A stretch of DNA of 64,000 bases. Source: Phocaeicola massiliensis B84634 = Timone 84634 = DSM 17679 = JCM 13223. Its GTDB lineage: Bacteria > Bacteroidota > Bacteroidia > Bacteroidales > Bacteroidaceae. Location of the stretch: assembly GCF_000382445.1 (NCBI RefSeq), contig NZ_KB905472.1:2811603-2875602 (forward strand). Reading direction: 5' to 3'. A program made the translations under genes and the position numbers. Shown here in pieces: positions 1-9,727 of this stretch. Within the stretch, counting starts at the first letter, position 1. Each line of letters begins with the position of its first letter. Under the pieces are notes generated by a model, which saw only the letters and a list, made by a program, of their open reading frames with translations, did no database searches and was not told where the DNA came from.

Positions 1-58
1 TAAAATTACTGTTTTGCTTGTACAATATGTCATAGATCGTTTCTCTTTTCAGAGAGAG

Positions 59-132
59 TGGAGAATAACGGATTCGAACCGTTGACCCTCTGCGTGCAAG
101 GCAGATGCTCTAGCCAGCTGAGCTAATCCCCC
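59..132 (-). tRNA. tRNA-Ala (anticodon TGC)
   Basis: Read on the minus strand this is a complete 74-nt cloverleaf. The acceptor stem starts GGGGGAT and closes before the discriminator A, the D arm is GCTCAG...GAGC, the anticodon loop is CTTGCAC (TGC) and the T loop is GTTCGAATC. CCA is not encoded. It lies downstream of tRNA-Ile and 16S on the same strand, the usual 16S-Ile-Ala-23S spacer of Bacteroides rRNA operons. Confidence 0.96.
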
Positions 133-148
133 GAACTTACTGAGTTCG

Positions 149-222
149 TAGTCCCAGGCAGAGTTGAACTGCCGACCTCTACATTATCAGTGTAGCGCTC
201 TAACCAACTGAGCTATAGGACT
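149..222 (-). tRNA. tRNA-Ile (anticodon GAT)
   Basis: A 74-nt cloverleaf on the minus strand with acceptor AGTCCTA pairing with TGGGACT, anticodon loop CTGATAA (GAT) and T loop GTTCAACTC. It sits in the rRNA spacer between 16S and tRNA-Ala, 16 bp from tRNA-Ala, and would be processed from the same rRNA transcript. Confidence 0.96.
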
Positions 223-331
223 GTCAGGTTCAACCTAGTCTACCTTTGTTTAGACTCGGCTTCTTCTTTCTCTTTATAATGAATAAACAAAGCGCGTAGT
301 ACAAGGACAAAAACCTCAGATGGTCCTCTCC

Positions 332-1863
<1,532 letters not shown>

Positions 1864-2055
1864 AAAAATATTATTTTTCAACACTTAAGTTGATAATCTG
1901 CTCAAGAACCAAATCTATCAATAATCTATAATTGACGGTTTCTGTTTTCATACACATTATATATTATATAACATGCAGACTTGTACTACTTGTTTGTTTA
2001 TCTATAATCGTTTCAAAGAACTCTTCTTTATGTGCTTTCGTTTGAAAAGCGGGTG

Positions 2056-2087
2056 CAAAGGTAAGAGATTTATTTTTAACCACCAAA
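2056..2087 (-). promoter_or_regulatory. rRNA promoter, proximal
   Basis: On the minus strand: TTTGG (2083-2087), about 20 bp, then TACCTTTG (2056-2063), followed by CACCCGC. This matches the Bacteroides -33/-7 consensus (TTTG and TAnnTTTG). It lies about 190 bp upstream of 16S. Confidence 0.75.
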
Positions 2088-2289
2088 TGTTTTCGAAAGT
2101 TTTTTTTGAACTTTTTTTTCAGGCGGTTGGTTGCATGCTCCAAAAGGTCTTATCCCTTCTCGCTCCCTTAGCCCGGCTAAGGTAAGATATCGGGTGCAGA
2201 ATCCTTTATAAAGGAGAAACTCTCCTACGCTTGTCTCACCAAGTCAGTCACACACTGTTTCAGTGCCGCATCTCTCTCGATTGCGGGTG

Positions 2290-2321
2290 CAAAGGTAGGC
2301 GGTTTCAACCTAACTGCCAAA
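2290..2321 (-). promoter_or_regulatory. rRNA promoter, distal
   Basis: A second copy of the same promoter on the minus strand: TTTGG (2317-2321), about 20 bp, TACCTTTG (2290-2297), then CACCCGCAA. With the proximal copy it forms a tandem pair 234 bp apart, as expected for strongly expressed rRNA operons. Confidence 0.7.
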
Positions 2322-2395
2322 CATATCATCTGATTTTTCTTACACTTTTTTGAAACTTGTTTGTAACACGCTGATTTACAACAACACAGAACAAA

Positions 2396-2475
2396 GACTT
2401 TTTGAAAACAACAGAACAGGAAGGAAATGGAATACACATAATTATATTGCGGGCGCGCATGTATGCGCACGTAGA
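2396..2475. repeat. Intergenic repeat, copy 1
   Basis: Contains GGAAATGGAATACAC, then TAATTATATTGC and a tract ending GCGCACGTA. The same string of blocks recurs at 3590-3660 in the same orientation. The main difference is an extra purine/pyrimidine stretch before GCGCACGTA in this copy. Confidence 0.7.
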
Positions 2476-3085
2476 AGGGTATGGTTCATCCGACAAATGC
2501 ATCGTTCTTATCGTGCATCGACGGTATGTTGAGTTCAAAGAACTTTGGGGCTCTATCTGCTATTGCTGTCTACTGTTTCTTTGAATCCACCGCAAGAGGG
2601 GGAGGAAAATAAACAGTAACCGTGAAATACCTAAAATGGCTTGTCGTGCAATGACTGAATCCATAAAAATAACTGCGTTTTTTCGCCCTACAAGCGGAAA
2701 CCTGTTTCTTCCTTCCTCCTTTCATCTACTGCTGAAACGTCCTGCCGATGGGGGGGTTGGTTGTGAAAGAACATCGTTTCATCCCCCTTTCAGCCTCCTT
2801 TCATCTGTAAAACTTCTTCCGGCTTTTGAACTGTTTCGATAACGCTTTCATTTACGGTAGTCTAAAAAGAGGTGTAGAAAGTACACAAGGGAATTGCTGA
2901 AGGCTGCTTGTGAAAGGACTCGGGAAGCACGAATGAAAGGAGGATGAGGGGATGTCCTGTCATTCTTAACCGACTGATTATCCGCATGTTTTGGATAAAA
3001 TGTAAGAATGAAGGGAAAAGAAGGAATGACCGACTTGGTGAGGGTGGTTCCATCTTCCCTTACATAAAAACATACCGGGCTTTTT

Positions 3086-3128
3086 AAAAAAGATGGTGAT
3101 GTTTTTAAGAAACATCACCATCTTTTTG
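3086..3128. repeat. Hairpin inside the dispersed repeat
   Basis: AAAGATGGTGATGTTT and AAACATCACCATCTTT form a near-perfect inverted repeat with a very short loop. The equivalent place in the second repeat copy has related but less symmetric sequence. Confidence 0.6.
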
Positions 3129-3181
3129 GAAAACATCTCGATCTTTTTTGGAAACATCAAAGTCTTTTTGCAACAGGAGAG

Positions 3182-3323
3182 TGTGTCAAAACTAAACCGG
3201 CCCATCCCATCGTCAGCTGTAGGGGCAGGGTTCGCCTGCCCGAAGACACAAAGCAAACTGTTTTCGGGCGAGCGAACCTCGCCCCTACCAACGAAACGAC
3301 AGCATTATCCACTTTTTGACACA
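3182..3323. mobile_element. MITE-like element, copy 1 (142 bp)
   Basis: Bounded by inverted TGTGTCAAAA and TTTTGACACA. Inside, a second pair of arms of about 26 bp (GTAGGGGC...CGCCTGCCCGAA and its near reverse complement ending GCCCCTAC) flanks a short loop. It is about 90% identical to 3926-4067 and exactly the same length. It has no coding capacity, so mobility would need a transposase supplied from elsewhere. Confidence 0.75.
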
Positions 3324-3589
3324 TCCCCCTGTTTGTAAAGTGTGTACGTACGCATCGGACTACACATACGGTGGCATAAGCCCACACGTATATACGTATC
3401 GAGCTACACGTACGTACGCATGAACCTATACGTATATATGTCATTGTGTCAGGATACCATAAGAAGGTATTAAGCAGTTGAGAACCTCAGGAGGTGCAGA
3501 GCCTTTCCGCCACCCAGTTGTTCGAACAAGTGCATAAATGTATACCGGGTGGTGACATGTAAGTAAAAATGTTGTAATATAACATCACA

Positions 3590-3660
3590 AATACTTTTGG
3601 GAAACAACCAAACAGAAAGGAAATGGAATACACCTAATTATATTGCATGCGCACGTAAAC
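3590..3660. repeat. Intergenic repeat, copy 2
   Basis: Direct repeat of 2396-2475, sharing AGGAAATGGAATACAC, TAATTATATTGC and GCGCACGTA, with small differences including ACCTAA for ACATAA. Confidence 0.7.
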
Positions 3661-3888
3661 CGCACAAACTACATACAAAAGAGGGCAACTAAAGCCTACT
3701 ATCTATAAAGGTTTTACAAGCGGCCGAACAAACCAAAAACCATTAACAAACAAATATCTATATACAAAGTGAATATCAAGAAAAAAAAGTTCCCTGATTA
3801 TTTGGTTTATATTATAAACTAGATTATATTTGCAAAGCAATCATTAAAGATAAACTTTTGGCATTCAATACACAAACAATAAAAACAA

Positions 3889-4309
3889 TGAAAGCAAGCA
3901 CAACATTTCAACAAAAACTTGGGAATGTGTCAAAACTAAACCGGCCTATCCCATCGTCAGCTGTAGGGGCAGGGATTGCCTGCCCGAAGACACAAAGCCA
4001 ACTGTTTTCGGACGAGCGAACCTCGTCCCCACGAATCAAACGACAGCATTATCCACGTTTTGACACAGCCTCATGCGCCACACTAGCAGCTCCGGAAAAA
4101 GGTATTAAGACGGACAAAGGAAATCTTATGATAGATGTAGGAGATTTACACACTCCACAATCTATGAAAGAAGAGATAATAAAAAACAACAGGTTCAAGA
4201 GCCACAACACAAATTAAAGAAGTGACATCAGAAAAACACACTATTTATGTTTATCACGATGAAAACGAAAATTACACATTACACAAAGACAAAAAAGGGA
4301 AAGGAAAAT
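3889..4309 (+). pseudogene. Broken small secreted-protein gene split by a MITE (tentative)
   Basis: Upstream of the element an ATG begins MKASTTFQQKLG. Downstream a frame reads CATLAAPEKGIKTDKGN and then MIDVGDLHTP, where CATLA-AP resembles the end of a signal peptide. After about 30 residues the frame stops, but a third frame continues with TSEKHTIYVYHDENENYTLH up to a stop at 4309. The arrangement suggests one small exported protein broken by the MITE and at least one frameshift. No family was recognised, and the reconstruction is inference. Confidence 0.35.
3926..4067. mobile_element. MITE-like element, copy 2 (142 bp)
   Basis: Same 142-bp structure as 3182-3323: outer inverted TGTGTCAAAA/TTTTGACACA and inner GGGGCAGGG...CCTGCCCGAA arms. 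Several substitutions separate the copies, for example in the inner right arm. No clear target duplication is visible at either copy. Confidence 0.75.
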
Positions 4310-4316
4310 AAAAGCC

Positions 4317-4565
4317 ATGAAAGTAAATCAGAACAATGAAAAATTCGTTCCAACCGAGGAACAAATTAAAGCGGAATGCCAACAAAGAGCCCGTTATTTT
4401 TGGAATTGGCTTACTTGGTCATTAGTCTATTATGTGGTAATAAACCTGTTTTTAGTAGCTGTAAACTGGTTTACAAGTCCACATTACTGGTGGGTATTAT
4501 GGGTTATAGCAGGTTGGGGAATCAGCCTGCTGATAACAGCCATAGAGAAAAGTATCAAATATTAA
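4317..4565 (+). CDS. Small 2TM-domain membrane protein
   Basis: An 82-residue protein with a charged, Gln/Glu-rich N-terminal 25 residues, then two hydrophobic segments: about 33-51 (WLTWSLVYYVVINLFLVAV) and 57-75 (WWVLWVIAGWGISLLITAI). This layout, including the aromatic-rich loop, fits the 2TM domain proteins common in Bacteroidetes, whose role is mostly unknown. A purine-rich AAAGGAAAATAAA precedes the ATG. It lies 28 bp before a larger membrane protein and a winged-helix regulator on the same strand, so the three may form one unit. Function is not assigned. Confidence 0.8.
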   Translation: MKVNQNNEKFVPTEEQIKAECQQRARYFWNWLTWSLVYYVVINLFLVAVNWFTSPHYWWVLWVIAGWGISLLITAIEKSIKY

Positions 4566-4593
4566 CCAATCACAAACTAAAGAGAAAAACATT

Positions 4594-5181
4594 ATGGAAG
4601 AAAGAAAATTGAATGAGAAAGAGAGTTTAGAACTCATCGCTCAAATGATTCAAAACACGAAAAATAGAATGGAGACAAATTGCGGTATGCCTTTCCTGTT
4701 ATGGGGATACACTACTGTATTTACCAGTCTGTTAGTATGGCTTCTGGTAACATACACACAGAATAATAACTGGCAATATCTATGGTTTATGCTTCCCATT
4801 ATAGGAGGAACCGGAACCTACCTCTCTGCACGCAACCAACAGCCGACTGTCAAAAGTCATTTAGACAAAGTCATCAGTTACATTTGGCTGGTATTCGGAA
4901 CAGCCGGATTTTTGATATCTCTACTCGCTATGTTTTTCTGGAAACTTCCCATCCTATTCATTATTCTTCTACTGATGGGTATGGGTACCACTTTAACAGG
5001 ACTGGTGATAAATTATAAAACAGTGACCATTTGTGGCACACTGGGAGCATTAAGTTCCATCGGATGCCTTTTCTATGAAGGTTTCAACCAGGTATTGATA
5101 TTCGCTCCTGTTTTTATTTTTATGATGATTATCCCGGGACATGTGCTGAACCATGCTGCCCGTAAACAAAAAAAATTATAA
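4594..5181 (+). CDS. Multi-pass membrane protein, function unknown
   Basis: A 195-residue protein with a soluble N-terminus of about 35 residues (MEERKLNEKESLELIAQMIQ) and about five hydrophobic segments, near 36-55, 64-80, 93-112, 116-137 and 150-185. The lysine-rich C-terminus (RKQKKL) suggests a cytoplasmic tail. No enzymatic motif is seen. It is sandwiched between a 2TM protein and a DNA-binding regulator. Such triads are common in Bacteroidetes and suggest a membrane module controlled by its own regulator, though this is inferred from context only. Confidence 0.75.
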   Translation: MEERKLNEKESLELIAQMIQNTKNRMETNCGMPFLLWGYTTVFTSLLVWLLVTYTQNNNWQYLWFMLPIIGGTGTYLSARNQQPTVKSHLDKVISYIWLVFGTAGFLISLLAMFFWKLPILFIILLLMGMGTTLTGLVINYKTVTICGTLGALSSIGCLFYEGFNQVLIFAPVFIFMMIIPGHVLNHAARKQKKL

Positions 5182-5191
5182 CTTTGCGCCT

Positions 5192-5485
5192 ATGTTCAAA
5201 GAATTAAATCCATTGCTACACTCCGAGCTTCGACTTGCCATCATGTCGATACTGGTTTCGGTGGAAGAAGCCGAATTCAGTTATCTGAAACAACAGACAG
5301 GAGCAACGGCAGGAAATCTGAGTGTACAGATAGACAAGCTGAACAAGGCAGAATACGTGGAAGTCATTAAAACCTTCAAAGGCAAAATGCCTTGTACAAT
5401 CTGCAAAATTACCCCGAAAGGTCTTGAAGCCTTTGAGGAATATGTAGACGCACTGAAAAGTTACATTACTCTTCCTAGAGTTTAG
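5192..5485 (+). CDS. Winged-helix transcriptional regulator (ArsR/MarR-like)
   Basis: About 97 residues from the chosen start (MFKELNPLLHSELRLAIMSI). The fold reads as a winged helix: LHSELRLAIMSIL, then SYLKQQTGATAGNLSVQIDK as the recognition helix region, and a wing with YVEVIKTFKGKMPCTICKIT, followed by a dimerisation helix. This matches the PF13601-type DNA-binding proteins. An in-frame ATG at 5153 would overlap the preceding gene by 29 bp and add residues without conservation, so 5192 is preferred. TAACTTTG directly upstream (5178-5185) resembles a -7 element, but no -33 is seen. Confidence 0.82.
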   Translation: MFKELNPLLHSELRLAIMSILVSVEEAEFSYLKQQTGATAGNLSVQIDKLNKAEYVEVIKTFKGKMPCTICKITPKGLEAFEEYVDALKSYITLPRV

Positions 5486-5487
5486 CA

Positions 5488-5563
5488 AATGTGCTACCAC
5501 TGCTACCACTTCTCCTTTAAAATCTCCATCAACAAGAAGATACAGAGGTGGTGGCAGCACATT
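5488..5563 (+). terminator. Long hairpin after the regulator gene
   Basis: AATGTGCTACCAC at 5488-5500 pairs with GTGGCAGCACATT at 5551-5563 (one mismatch in 13), followed by TTATCT. It starts a few bases after the regulator's stop codon. A terminator is the simplest reading, though the 50-nt loop is large. Confidence 0.5.
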
Positions 5564-5705
5564 TTATCTCCACACGCCCTGCCAGCACCCTCCCTGTATG
5601 AAACTATCAGAACACCAAATGAAAAGATAAGAATAAAGAGTTCCAATATAACCTTCTGTTATCCGATATAATATTTTAGAATAAACACCCTATCGAAAGC
5701 TTTTA

Positions 5706-5713
5706 TACCTTTG
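5706..5713 (+). promoter_or_regulatory. Probable mdh promoter -7 element
   Basis: TACCTTTG matches the Bacteroides -7 consensus and lies 70 bp before the mdh start. No clear TTTG is seen about 20 bp further upstream. Confidence 0.45.
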
Positions 5714-5783
5714 TATCCGGAAAAGGAAACATACTCTCCTGCGAAAACGTTTATATTATACAAACTTTAAATAGAAAAGAATT

Positions 5784-6785
5784 ATGGAATTTGTAACAAA
5801 CGAAAAACTGACAATCGTAGGCGCTGCCGGCATGATCGGCTCCAACATGGCTCAAACTGCTATTATGATGGGCCTTACTCCTAATATTTGTTTATACGAT
5901 CCTTACGCTCCGGGCCTGGAAGGTGTAGCAGAAGAACTGTTCCACTGTGGTTTTGAAGGCATGAACATCACATTCACTTCCGATATCAAAGAAGCCCTGA
6001 CCGATGCCAAATATATTGTAAACTCGGGAGGTGCTGCCCGCAAAGCAGGCATGACTCGTGAAGATTTACTAAAAGGTAATGCTGCCATCGCCGAAGAATT
6101 CGGTAAAAATGTAAAAGCTTATTGCCCGGATGTAAAGCATATCGTAGTCATCTTTAACCCAGCCGATATCACCGGTCTCATTACCTTATTATATTCCGGC
6201 TTAAAACCCTCTCAGGTCACTACTCTTGCTGCCCTTGACTCCACCCGTTTACGTAGCGAACTATCCAAACATTTCGGTATTGCTATGGACAAAGTAGAAA
6301 ACTGCCGCACGTATGGCGGTCACGGCGAGCAGATGGCAGTCTACGCTTCCACCGCAAAAGTAAACGGAAAAGCTTTGCTTGACATTATCGGCACTCCCGA
6401 ACTGACTAAAGAGCAATGGGCTGAAATTCAACAAAAAGTAACCAAAGGCGGTGCAAATATCATCAACCTGCGCGGACGTTCTTCTTTCCAAAGTCCGTCA
6501 TACGTTTCCATCGAAATGATTGCTGCCGCCATGGGTGGAAAACCATTCCGCTGGCCGGCAGGCACTTATGTATCCAATGGCAAATTCGACCACATCATGA
6601 TGGCTTGGGAAACTTCCATCACCAAAGATGGTTGCCACTTGAAAGATGTGAAAGGCACTCCTGAAGAAGAAGCCGCACTGGAAAAAAGTTATGAACACCT
6701 CTGTGCATTGCGCGATGAAGTCATTGCAATGGGCGTTCTTCCTCCTGTTGCCGAATGGAACAAACTGAATCCCAATATCAAATAA
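5784..6785 (+). CDS. mdh: Malate dehydrogenase
   Basis: Interconverts malate and oxaloacetate with NAD(H). In Bacteroides this belongs to the reductive branch from PEP via oxaloacetate to fumarate, succinate and propionate. The 333-residue protein has a Rossmann GAAGMIG (13-19), an acidic residue D39 at the end of the second strand that favours NAD, substrate arginine R86, the NP pair (125-126), the D152xxR155 motif and catalytic H180 in GGHGEQM. It is longer at the C-terminus than E. coli Mdh but typical of the Bacteroidetes type. It is monocistronic, with its own terminator before dnaG. Confidence 0.95.
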   Translation: MEFVTNEKLTIVGAAGMIGSNMAQTAIMMGLTPNICLYDPYAPGLEGVAEELFHCGFEGMNITFTSDIKEALTDAKYIVNSGGAARKAGMTREDLLKGNAAIAEEFGKNVKAYCPDVKHIVVIFNPADITGLITLLYSGLKPSQVTTLAALDSTRLRSELSKHFGIAMDKVENCRTYGGHGEQMAVYASTAKVNGKALLDIIGTPELTKEQWAEIQQKVTKGGANIINLRGRSSFQSPSYVSIEMIAAAMGGKPFRWPAGTYVSNGKFDHIMMAWETSITKDGCHLKDVKGTPEEEAALEKSYEHLCALRDEVIAMGVLPPVAEWNKLNPNIK

Positions 6786-6807
6786 CCATTGATTATATTA
6801 TTCCGTT

Positions 6808-6846
6808 AAAAACGCCATCGAACTCACCTCCGACGGCGTTTTTTTA
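6808..6846 (+). terminator. Rho-independent terminator after mdh
   Basis: AAAAACGCCATCG and CGACGGCGTTTTTTT form a stem of about 12 bp ending in a T run, between the mdh stop and the dnaG start. Confidence 0.8.
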
Positions 6847-6863
6847 TTATCTTCGCATTCGCA

Positions 6864-8915
6864 ATGATAGACCAACCCACCATAGACCGGATATTGGATG
6901 CCGCACAGATAGTAGATGTGGTATCCGAATTTGTCACCCTACGCAAGCGAGGTGTGAACTTTGTAGGGCTTTGCCCGTTTCATGACGACAAAACCCCATC
7001 GTTCTACGTATCGCCGGCCAAGGGGCTATGTAAATGTTTTGCCTGTGGAAAAGGAGGAAACGTGGTTCACTTTGTGATGGAACACGAACAAATGACTTAT
7101 CCTGAAGCACTACGTTGGCTGGCAAAAAAATACAACATAGAAATAAAAGAACGAGAGCTCACCGATGAAGAGAAAGAAGTACAAAATATACGTGAAAGTC
7201 TCTTCGTCGTAAATGAATTTGCACGTGATTATTTCCAGAATATCCTCTATAACCATGCTGATGGCAAAGCCATCGGTATGACTTATTTCCGCCAGCGTGG
7301 TATTCGTGACGACATTGTGAGAAAATTCCAATTAGGCTACAGCACCACGGCACACGATGCTCTGGCACAAGAAGCCTTGCGCAAAGGATATAAAAAAGAG
7401 TTCCTGATAAAAACCGGTCTCTGTTACGAAAAAGAAGACGGCAGTCTGCGCGACCGTTTTTGGGGACGCGTCATTTTTCCATGGTTCAATATCAGCGGAA
7501 AAGTATTAGGTTTCGGCGGACGTGTATTAGACAGCCGCACCAAAGGAGTCAATCAAAAATACGTCAATTCACCCGAATCGGAAATATTCAGCAAACGAAA
7601 AGAGCTGTATGGCATCTTTCAGGCAAAAGCAGCCATCGTGAAAGCAGATTGCGTTTACATGGTAGAAGGATATACCGACGTGATAGCCATGCACCAATGT
7701 GGATTAGAGAATGTGGTGGCTAATTCGGGAACCGCCTTGAGTGAACAGCAAATCCGCCTGCTCCATCGTTTTACTCCAAATATCACCTTGTTATATGATG
7801 GTGACGAGGCCGGCATAAAAGCCAGTATCCGAGGCATAGACATGCTGCTTGCAGAAGGGATGAATATCAAAGTTCTGCTCCTCCCCGACGGAGACGACCC
7901 GGATAGCTTCTCCCGAAAGCACAACGCCACAGAGTTTAAGCAATATATTGCCGAACACGAAGAGAATTTCATTCGCTTTAAGACAAACCTATTGCTGAAA
8001 GACGCCCAAAAAGATCCTGTCAAGCGAGCCGGTCTGATAGCTGATATGGCAAGAAGTATCGGGCTGATTCCTAATGATGTGATTCGCTATGCTTGTGTAA
8101 AGGAGTGTGCTACCATTCTGAATGTAAATGAACAAATCATCCTGAATGAGATAAAGAAGCACCTGCTACAGCGTGATGACAACTATTTGGAACAAATCAA
8201 GAAAGAGAAGGATACAACCAATACGCTTTCTCCTTCCGCTGATATGGTCCCGCCTCCCATAGGAACAGAAGATAACGTTCCACCTCCTCCTTTCCCTCCC
8301 GAGGAACTAGAAGCACAATATCAGTCCTACATTCCCGAAGAGGGAAGAGAAAAGTATGTATTCTATGCCAAAGAACAACTGCTGATAAAGACTTTAATCC
8401 GTTATGGAGAAAGAATTATGTGTTATGTAGAGACAGAAGAGAATGCAGAAACACCACTTACAGTGATAGAATATATTTCCATGGACTTAAAACAGGATGA
8501 ATTACAGTTTCACAACCCGCTGCACAGAAGAATATTGGCGGAAGCGGAGAGTCATCTGCATGATCAGAACTTCACGGCAGAACGTTATTTTCTGGCACAT
8601 CCTGATCCTACCATCAGCAAATTGGCGGCAGAGATGATAAACGACCGTTACCAACTAAGCAAATATCATTCTAAATCCCAAAAGATAGTAACGGATGAAG
8701 AACGCTTACACGAACTGGTTCCACATCAAATCATCGACTTTAAGCTGGCCATACTGGAAGAAGAAATGAAGCATACACTGCAAGCATTAAGCAAACCCGA
8801 AGTAACTCAAGACGCCAACAAATGCCTGGAAATCATGGCTCACTACAAAGAGTTGAGTGAACTATTGAAAGAAATGGCCAAACGTGCGGGTGATCGGGTA
8901 GTGCTGAAAGCATAA
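6864..8915 (+). CDS. dnaG: DNA primase
   Basis: Makes RNA primers for replication at the fork with the DnaB helicase. The 683-residue protein starts with a CHC2 zinc finger (C37, H40, C58, C61). The TOPRIM domain follows, with the acidic motif VEGYTDV near residue 266 and DGDEAG near 312-317. A proline-rich linker (PPPIG, PPPPFPP, around 460-485) separates the RNA polymerase domain from a helical C-terminal DnaB-binding region. The usual bacterial length is 580-650, so the linker accounts for the excess. TATCTTCG just upstream resembles a -7 element. Confidence 0.96.
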   Translation: MIDQPTIDRILDAAQIVDVVSEFVTLRKRGVNFVGLCPFHDDKTPSFYVSPAKGLCKCFACGKGGNVVHFVMEHEQMTYPEALRWLAKKYNIEIKERELTDEEKEVQNIRESLFVVNEFARDYFQNILYNHADGKAIGMTYFRQRGIRDDIVRKFQLGYSTTAHDALAQEALRKGYKKEFLIKTGLCYEKEDGSLRDRFWGRVIFPWFNISGKVLGFGGRVLDSRTKGVNQKYVNSPESEIFSKRKELYGIFQAKAAIVKADCVYMVEGYTDVIAMHQCGLENVVANSGTALSEQQIRLLHRFTPNITLLYDGDEAGIKASIRGIDMLLAEGMNIKVLLLPDGDDPDSFSRKHNATEFKQYIAEHEENFIRFKTNLLLKDAQKDPVKRAGLIADMARSIGLIPNDVIRYACVKECATILNVNEQIILNEIKKHLLQRDDNYLEQIKKEKDTTNTLSPSADMVPPPIGTEDNVPPPPFPPEELEAQYQSYIPEEGREKYVFYAKEQLLIKTLIRYGERIMCYVETEENAETPLTVIEYISMDLKQDELQFHNPLHRRILAEAESHLHDQNFTAERYFLAHPDPTISKLAAEMINDRYQLSKYHSKSQKIVTDEERLHELVPHQIIDFKLAILEEEMKHTLQALSKPEVTQDANKCLEIMAHYKELSELLKEMAKRAGDRVVLKA

Positions 8916-8965
8916 AATTTATCATAGGAAAGTAGTGTCAAGAGGTTGACAATGCTATTTTTATC

Positions 8966-9032
8966 TGTCATTCCGAGCTTTACGAAGGATCTGCAAGATA
9001 CCAATAGATCCTTCACTTCGTTTCGGATGACA
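8966..9032. repeat. REP-like hairpin after dnaG
   Basis: TGTCATTCCGA pairs with TCGGATGACA, and inside it GAAGGATCT pairs with AGATCCTTC. It belongs to the same loose family as 10245-10322, 18916-18943 and 36245-36275. It may also end transcription between the convergent dnaG and folE genes. Confidence 0.65.
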
Positions 9033-9132
9033 AAATAATAAGTTATTTTGGTTTTGCCTCCCTACAATAACAATGCAACAGTTACTTTTAGGTTCTGACA
9101 CACTTCCACACCTGATAGAGCTATTATATATG

Positions 9133-9726
9133 TTAGCGTTGATGACGAATAAGGTTCATAAATTCCTCCCGCGTCTTTGCCTGATTAAACGCCCCGGTAA
9201 AATCAGAAGTAGTAGTAATGGCATTTTGTTTTTCCACCCCACGCATTTGCATACACATATGCTTTGCTTCCACTACCACCATTACACCCAATGGGTTTAA
9301 TGTTTCCTGAATACATTCTTTAATTTGCAACGTCATACGTTCCTGCACCTGAAGACGGTGTGAAAAGACATCAACCACACGGGCTATTTTGCTCAAACCC
9401 GTAATATAACCGTTAGGGATATAAGCCACATGCGCTTTGCCATAAAACGGCAACATATGATGCTCACATAAAGAGAAGAAATCAATATCTTTTACAATAA
9501 CCATCTGGCTATATTCTTCTTTAAACTTAGCTCCCAACAAAATAGCATGGGGGTCCTGTTCATAACCGCGTGTCAGCGTCAGCATAGCTTTTGCCACACG
9601 TTCGGGAGTTTTCAACAATCCTTCTCTCTCTACATCTTCGCCCAACAGCGATAAGATACTCTCATAATGGCCTTTCAACTGCTCAATCTTCTCTGCAGAC
9701 CATTCGGGGTGCAATAGTTCTTCCAT
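9133..9726 (-). CDS. folE: GTP cyclohydrolase I
   Basis: Converts GTP to 7,8-dihydroneopterin triphosphate, the first step of folate synthesis. The 197-residue protein has the zinc ligands C87, H90 and C158 (in SLCEHHM and KHMCMQMRG) and catalytic H89 and H156, with the [16 protein letters not shown] core helix. It is full length for the type I family. Its stop faces dnaG, and its start lies 1 bp from the stop of the SPOR protein gene, so the two are probably co-transcribed. folP of the same pathway is elsewhere in this window (33835-34695). Confidence 0.96.
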   Translation of the reverse strand: MEELLHPEWSAEKIEQLKGHYESILSLLGEDVEREGLLKTPERVAKAMLTLTRGYEQDPHAILLGAKFKEEYSQMVIVKDIDFFSLCEHHMLPFYGKAHVAYIPNGYITGLSKIARVVDVFSHRLQVQERMTLQIKECIQETLNPLGVMVVVEAKHMCMQMRGVEKQNAITTTSDFTGAFNQAKTREEFMNLIRHQR

Positions 9727-9727
9727 G

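Larger units (their letters stand above)
2700..3445. repeat. Long dispersed non-coding repeat, copy 1 (interrupted by a MITE)
   Basis: Colinear in the same orientation with 61256-61822. Matching blocks include CTCCTTTCATC and GAAACGTCCTG near 2717-2745, CAGCCTCCTTTCATCTGTAA near 2791-2811, CATACCGGGC near 3070-3080, a run of AACATC/TTTTTGG units (3086-3175), and an ACGT-rich tract (3340-3445). The 142-bp element at 3182-3323 sits between the last two blocks and is absent from the other copy. Confidence 0.8.
2322..4316. other. 2-kb gene-poor, repeat-rich intergenic region
   Basis: No intact gene is supported here. Short open frames exist on both strands but overlap repeats and lack recognisable protein features. 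The stretch holds a repeated block (2396-2475 and 3590-3660), one copy of a long dispersed repeat (2700-3445), two 142-bp MITE-like elements (3182-3323 and 3926-4067) and a probable broken small gene (3889-4309). Confidence 0.7.

Noticed and set aside
3157..3444. A frame giving Val-Arg-Thr-rich repeats across the ACGT tract
   Set aside because: The repetition comes from DNA-level palindromes; the frame is not kept in the second repeat copy.
3858..4217. A 119-codon open frame
   Set aside because: Its middle third is the 142-bp MITE. The flanks look like pieces of a broken gene, so it is not a real protein.
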